DNA of 64,000 bases from AC-32 sp963754265. Lineage in GTDB: Bacteria; Actinomycetota; Thermoleophilia; Gaiellales; Gaiellaceae. Below the pieces are notes generated by a model. That model did not search any database. It had not been told where the DNA came from and saw nothing but the letters and a program-made list of their open reading frames with translations. The DNA is taken from assembly GCA_963754265.1 (NCBI GenBank), contig CAVWFB010000008.1, positions 27,183-91,182 on the forward strand. Direction: 5' to 3'. A program made the translations under genes and the position numbers. Positions 61,732-64,000 of this stretch are shown piece by piece (the first letter of the stretch is position 1; the number at the start of each line of letters is the position of its first letter).

Positions 61732-63146
61732 GGCTCGGCGGACTCGCCGGCGCGAGCCAGCGTCGAGAGCGACGCGCAGACCCCGAGCAGGAGCCAGAGC
61801 TGCTTCTCGTACTGCGCCGTGATGAAGACGAAGGCGGCGAGCATGCCAAGCGTTCCGATCAGCACACCGCGCGCGAGGATCTCCATTCGCAGCTCGCCGC
61901 GCTGCGCGAACGACCGGATCGCCCGGAAGGCGATCAGCAGCGAGCCGATCAGGATTGAGCCGAACGCCGCGAGGCCGACGAGGCCGAGCTCGGTCAGGAT
62001 GTGCAGGTACGTGTTGTGGGCCACCTTCGGTGTCTCGACGATGAAGTCGGGGCGGCGCAGGTTGATGTCCTGCAGGGCGTATCTCGGCTCGATCACCTGG
62101 AAGTTCCCCGTGGCGACGCCCGCGAACGGATGGTTCTCGAACATCCGGATCGAGACCCGCCAGAGATCCTCACGGCCGGTGCCGCTCCCGACAGAGAACC
62201 TCGTCACGTGCTGGATCGCCTGGGGTGGGGCAATCAGCGCGAAGTAGCCGATCCCCAGCGCAGCGATCGCGAGGATCACGGCGACGGCCCGCAGTCGTAC
62301 CGGGCCGGCCAGGAGCGGTGTGACGACGATGACCACCGCCAGCGCCAGGAGGCCTCCGCGGGACTGCGTGAAGAAGAGGGCAAGCGAGATCACCAGCACG
62401 AGCGAGAAGAGCAGCCAACGCATCAACGGCTCGCGCGTCGTCGGGATCAGGAAGGCCGCGATCGCGACGGCCGGGATCAGGATCGCCGCCAGCTCGTTGG
62501 GGTCGCCGATCCCGCCCGAGAGCCGGCTCGTGTCCGCGTAGGGATTGAACTGCTCCGAGGACGAGCCCCCGGCGAGCCCGACGACCGCCGTCAGGAAGGC
62601 GCCGCCGAGGTAGGCGCCCAGCACCCAGAGCAGGTGCTGGCGCTTCGCGATCGCGCTGAAGACGATGAAGAGCAGGATCGCGTTCTGGATCAGCCGCGTG
62701 GTCTCGACGCGCGCGGAGACCGGGTCCTCGGCCCAGAGCACGGACGCCAGCGACCAAGTGAGGAAGGCGACGATCGCGTACGCGAGCCACGGGTGGTCGC
62801 GGAAGAGGAGCGGCACCCCGGAGCGGCGGGCGGCCAGCGCCCCAAACCAGGCGAGCGCGAGAACGAGGCCGGCCGCCCTGACCAGCGTGAACCCCGTGGC
62901 GGGTGAGCCCGGCAGGCGGTCGAAGAACGTCAGGACGACGAAGAACGCGACGCCGCCGGCGAGGCTGCGGAACGAGACGGCGATGAATGCGATGCCCACG
63001 ACCGCGCCGATCGCGAGCGTCGGCGAGTGCACCGCCGCGGCTCCGATCAGGATCCCGCCGAGCGCAAAGCCTCCGGCGAGACTCAGACGCCGAGCGGCCG
63101 ATCCGAGATCGGGGGCGCCGGCTGCGAGGGCACCGCGCGCCGTCAT
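61728..63146 (-). CDS. O-antigen ligase/polymerase-family membrane protein
   Basis: 472-aa protein with 10-12 hydrophobic helices. The Wzy_C-type large loop contains FENHPFAGVATGNFQVIEPR and VAHNTYLHILTELGLVG, the signature of WaaL/Wzy-like glycan ligases and polymerases. FFTQSRGGLLAL precedes it. ATG 63146. It lies 3 bp downstream of the CpsD-like gene on the same strand. Confidence 0.9.
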   Translation of the reverse strand: MTARGALAAGAPDLGSAARRLSLAGGFALGGILIGAAAVHSPTLAIGAVVGIAFIAVSFRSLAGGVAFFVVLTFFDRLPGSPATGFTLVRAAGLVLALAWFGALAARRSGVPLLFRDHPWLAYAIVAFLTWSLASVLWAEDPVSARVETTRLIQNAILLFIVFSAIAKRQHLLWVLGAYLGGAFLTAVVGLAGGSSSEQFNPYADTSRLSGGIGDPNELAAILIPAVAIAAFLIPTTREPLMRWLLFSLVLVISLALFFTQSRGGLLALAVVIVVTPLLAGPVRLRAVAVILAIAALGIGYFALIAPPQAIQHVTRFSVGSGTGREDLWRVSIRMFENHPFAGVATGNFQVIEPRYALQDINLRRPDFIVETPKVAHNTYLHILTELGLVGLAAFGSILIGSLLIAFRAIRSFAQRGELRMEILARGVLIGTLGMLAAFVFITAQYEKQLWLLLGVCASLSTLARAGESAEP

Positions 63147-63149
63147 GGC

Positions 63150-64000
63150 CTACTCGCCGGGGCCGACTTCGACCTTCGAGCGGCGCACCTTCAGCTCTTC
63201 GACCTCAGCCGTCTGCCGCTCGACGCCCTGGTACTCGTAGCCGTACGCGGGCCGCTTGACCACTCGCCGGCTCGTGACGACGAAGCCTGCGGGCGTGACG
63301 CCTCGCTGGGCGAGGGCCCGCCGCAGCTGCTCGAGCTTGTCGCGGCGGCTCCTGCCCAGGCGCACGGAGACGAGGATCGTGTCCACCACGTCGGCGAGCG
63401 GGAGCGCGTCGGCCACCTCGGTCAACGGCGGGGAGTCGATGATGATGACGTCGGCGTACTCCTGAAGCTGCGCGAGCACCGCCTCGAGCCGGTTGCGCTG
63501 GAGCAGGTCGACCAGGTGCGCGTGCTCGGGGTTCGCGAGCAGCAGCTGGAGGTTGGGTGCGCCCGGGGCGGGGAGGAGCGCGAGCTCGGGCGGCGCGTTG
63601 CCCAGCAACACCATCCCGAAACCGTTCGAGCGGGCTGCGCGCCGAAGACCGTGGCGATCATCGGCCGCCGGAGATCGGCGTCGATGAGGATCACCCGCGC
63701 GCCCGTCGCCGACATCGTGAGCGCGAGGTTCACGGAGGTCATCGTCTTGGCCTCACCGGGAATCGCGCTGGTGACGAGGATCCTTCGTGGGAAGCCGCCC
63801 TTCGGGCCGGCGCCGGCTGAAGCGAGGCCCGCAGCGTCCGGTAGGCCTCCCAGACATGGGGCGGCAGCTTGCCGCGATGGGTCAGGTAGCGCGAGGCGGA
63901 AGAGGTGCGCAACTCGGGGCACGCGGGCCAGGATCGGCAGGCGGTGCCCCAGCAGCAGCTCGTCCTCGCGGTTGATCCTCGGGTTGAAGACCTCGAGCGC
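63150..64000 (-). pseudogene. Wzz/CpsD-type polysaccharide chain-length kinase, truncated and frame-broken
   Basis: C-terminal part of a fused Wzz/bacterial tyrosine kinase; the 5' end is outside the window. Pieces in order: ALEVFNPRINREDELLLGHR, then EAYRTLRASLQ, FPRRILVTSAIPGEAKTMTS (Walker A), VILIDADLRRPM (Walker A'), VIIIDSPPLTEVADALPLAD (Walker B). A tyrosine-rich end (AYGYEYQGVERQ) follows. Joining them needs a frame change near 63901 (+1), 63817 (-1) and 63641 (-1). Walker A reads GEAKT, with Ala where Gly is expected. Either decay or poor sequence. Confidence 0.72.

Overview
The window is high-GC, tightly packed bacterial chromosome. Gene content points to a deep-branching actinobacterium, most likely of the Thermoleophilia/Gaiellales type (inference). 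The evidence is a DUF2469 protein, a DUF4081-type GNAT, a Ddn-like F420-type oxidoreductase, Ku, PknB-like kinases, many GTG/TTG starts and numerous leaderless genes. In the leaderless genes a TAnnnT -10 box sits only 5-9 nt before the start codon. Same-strand genes often overlap as ATGA/GTGA. Convergent genes often overlap at their stops, several by exactly CTAG. No phage, transposase or CRISPR array was seen.

Layout. 0-3 kb: end of the ribosomal alpha operon (rpsD-rpoA-rplQ), a VIT-type metal transporter and truA. 3-10 kb: two divergent Ser/Thr kinases (one frame-broken), then an XRE regulator divergent from a four-gene module encoding a 68-aa protein and three secreted proteins. 10-20 kb: ligA, a DacB-type carboxypeptidase, a NarL-type response regulator, two divergent coiled-coil cell-wall proteins (3D domain and NlpC/P60) around an 18-bp palindrome, an acyl-CoA synthetase, ku, a 56-aa HTH protein, a candidate small RNA and a hydrolase. 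20.6-25.4 kb: tRNA-Pro, then an accessory block of unrelated small genes separated by a dispersed ~30-bp repeat. 25-42 kb: transporters and catabolic/lipid genes (MFS, nitrilase, HAD, CaiB-type CoA transferase, TetR, two acyl-CoA dehydrogenases), VanW, sirtuin, L,D-transpeptidase, lipid kinase and purine phosphorylase. 43-57 kb: the conserved tilS-hpt-ftsH / folP-folB / folK-DUF2469-coaX series, interrupted by an antisense ABC-exporter pair and an antisense pair of secreted subtilases. 57-64 kb: dus, greA, lysS and the start of an exopolysaccharide locus (NodB-like deacetylase, O-antigen ligase, Wzz/CpsD-type kinase running off the edge).

How genes work together. Several sites link regulators to targets: a 32-bp dyad over the arsR promoter, a TetR-type 16-bp palindrome at an acyl-CoA dehydrogenase start, an inverted repeat between the XRE gene and the secreted-protein operon, and the palindrome between the cell-wall hydrolases. 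Several neighbouring divergent genes appear to share one promoter, with back-to-back -10 boxes sharing a TA.

Caution. Five otherwise intact plus-strand reading frames are closed by single-base additions, one gene carrying two of them... specifically four genes with five additions (near 5047, 5093, 7971, 32081 and 57221). The last gene has about three indels. Sequence error is at least as likely as true gene decay.
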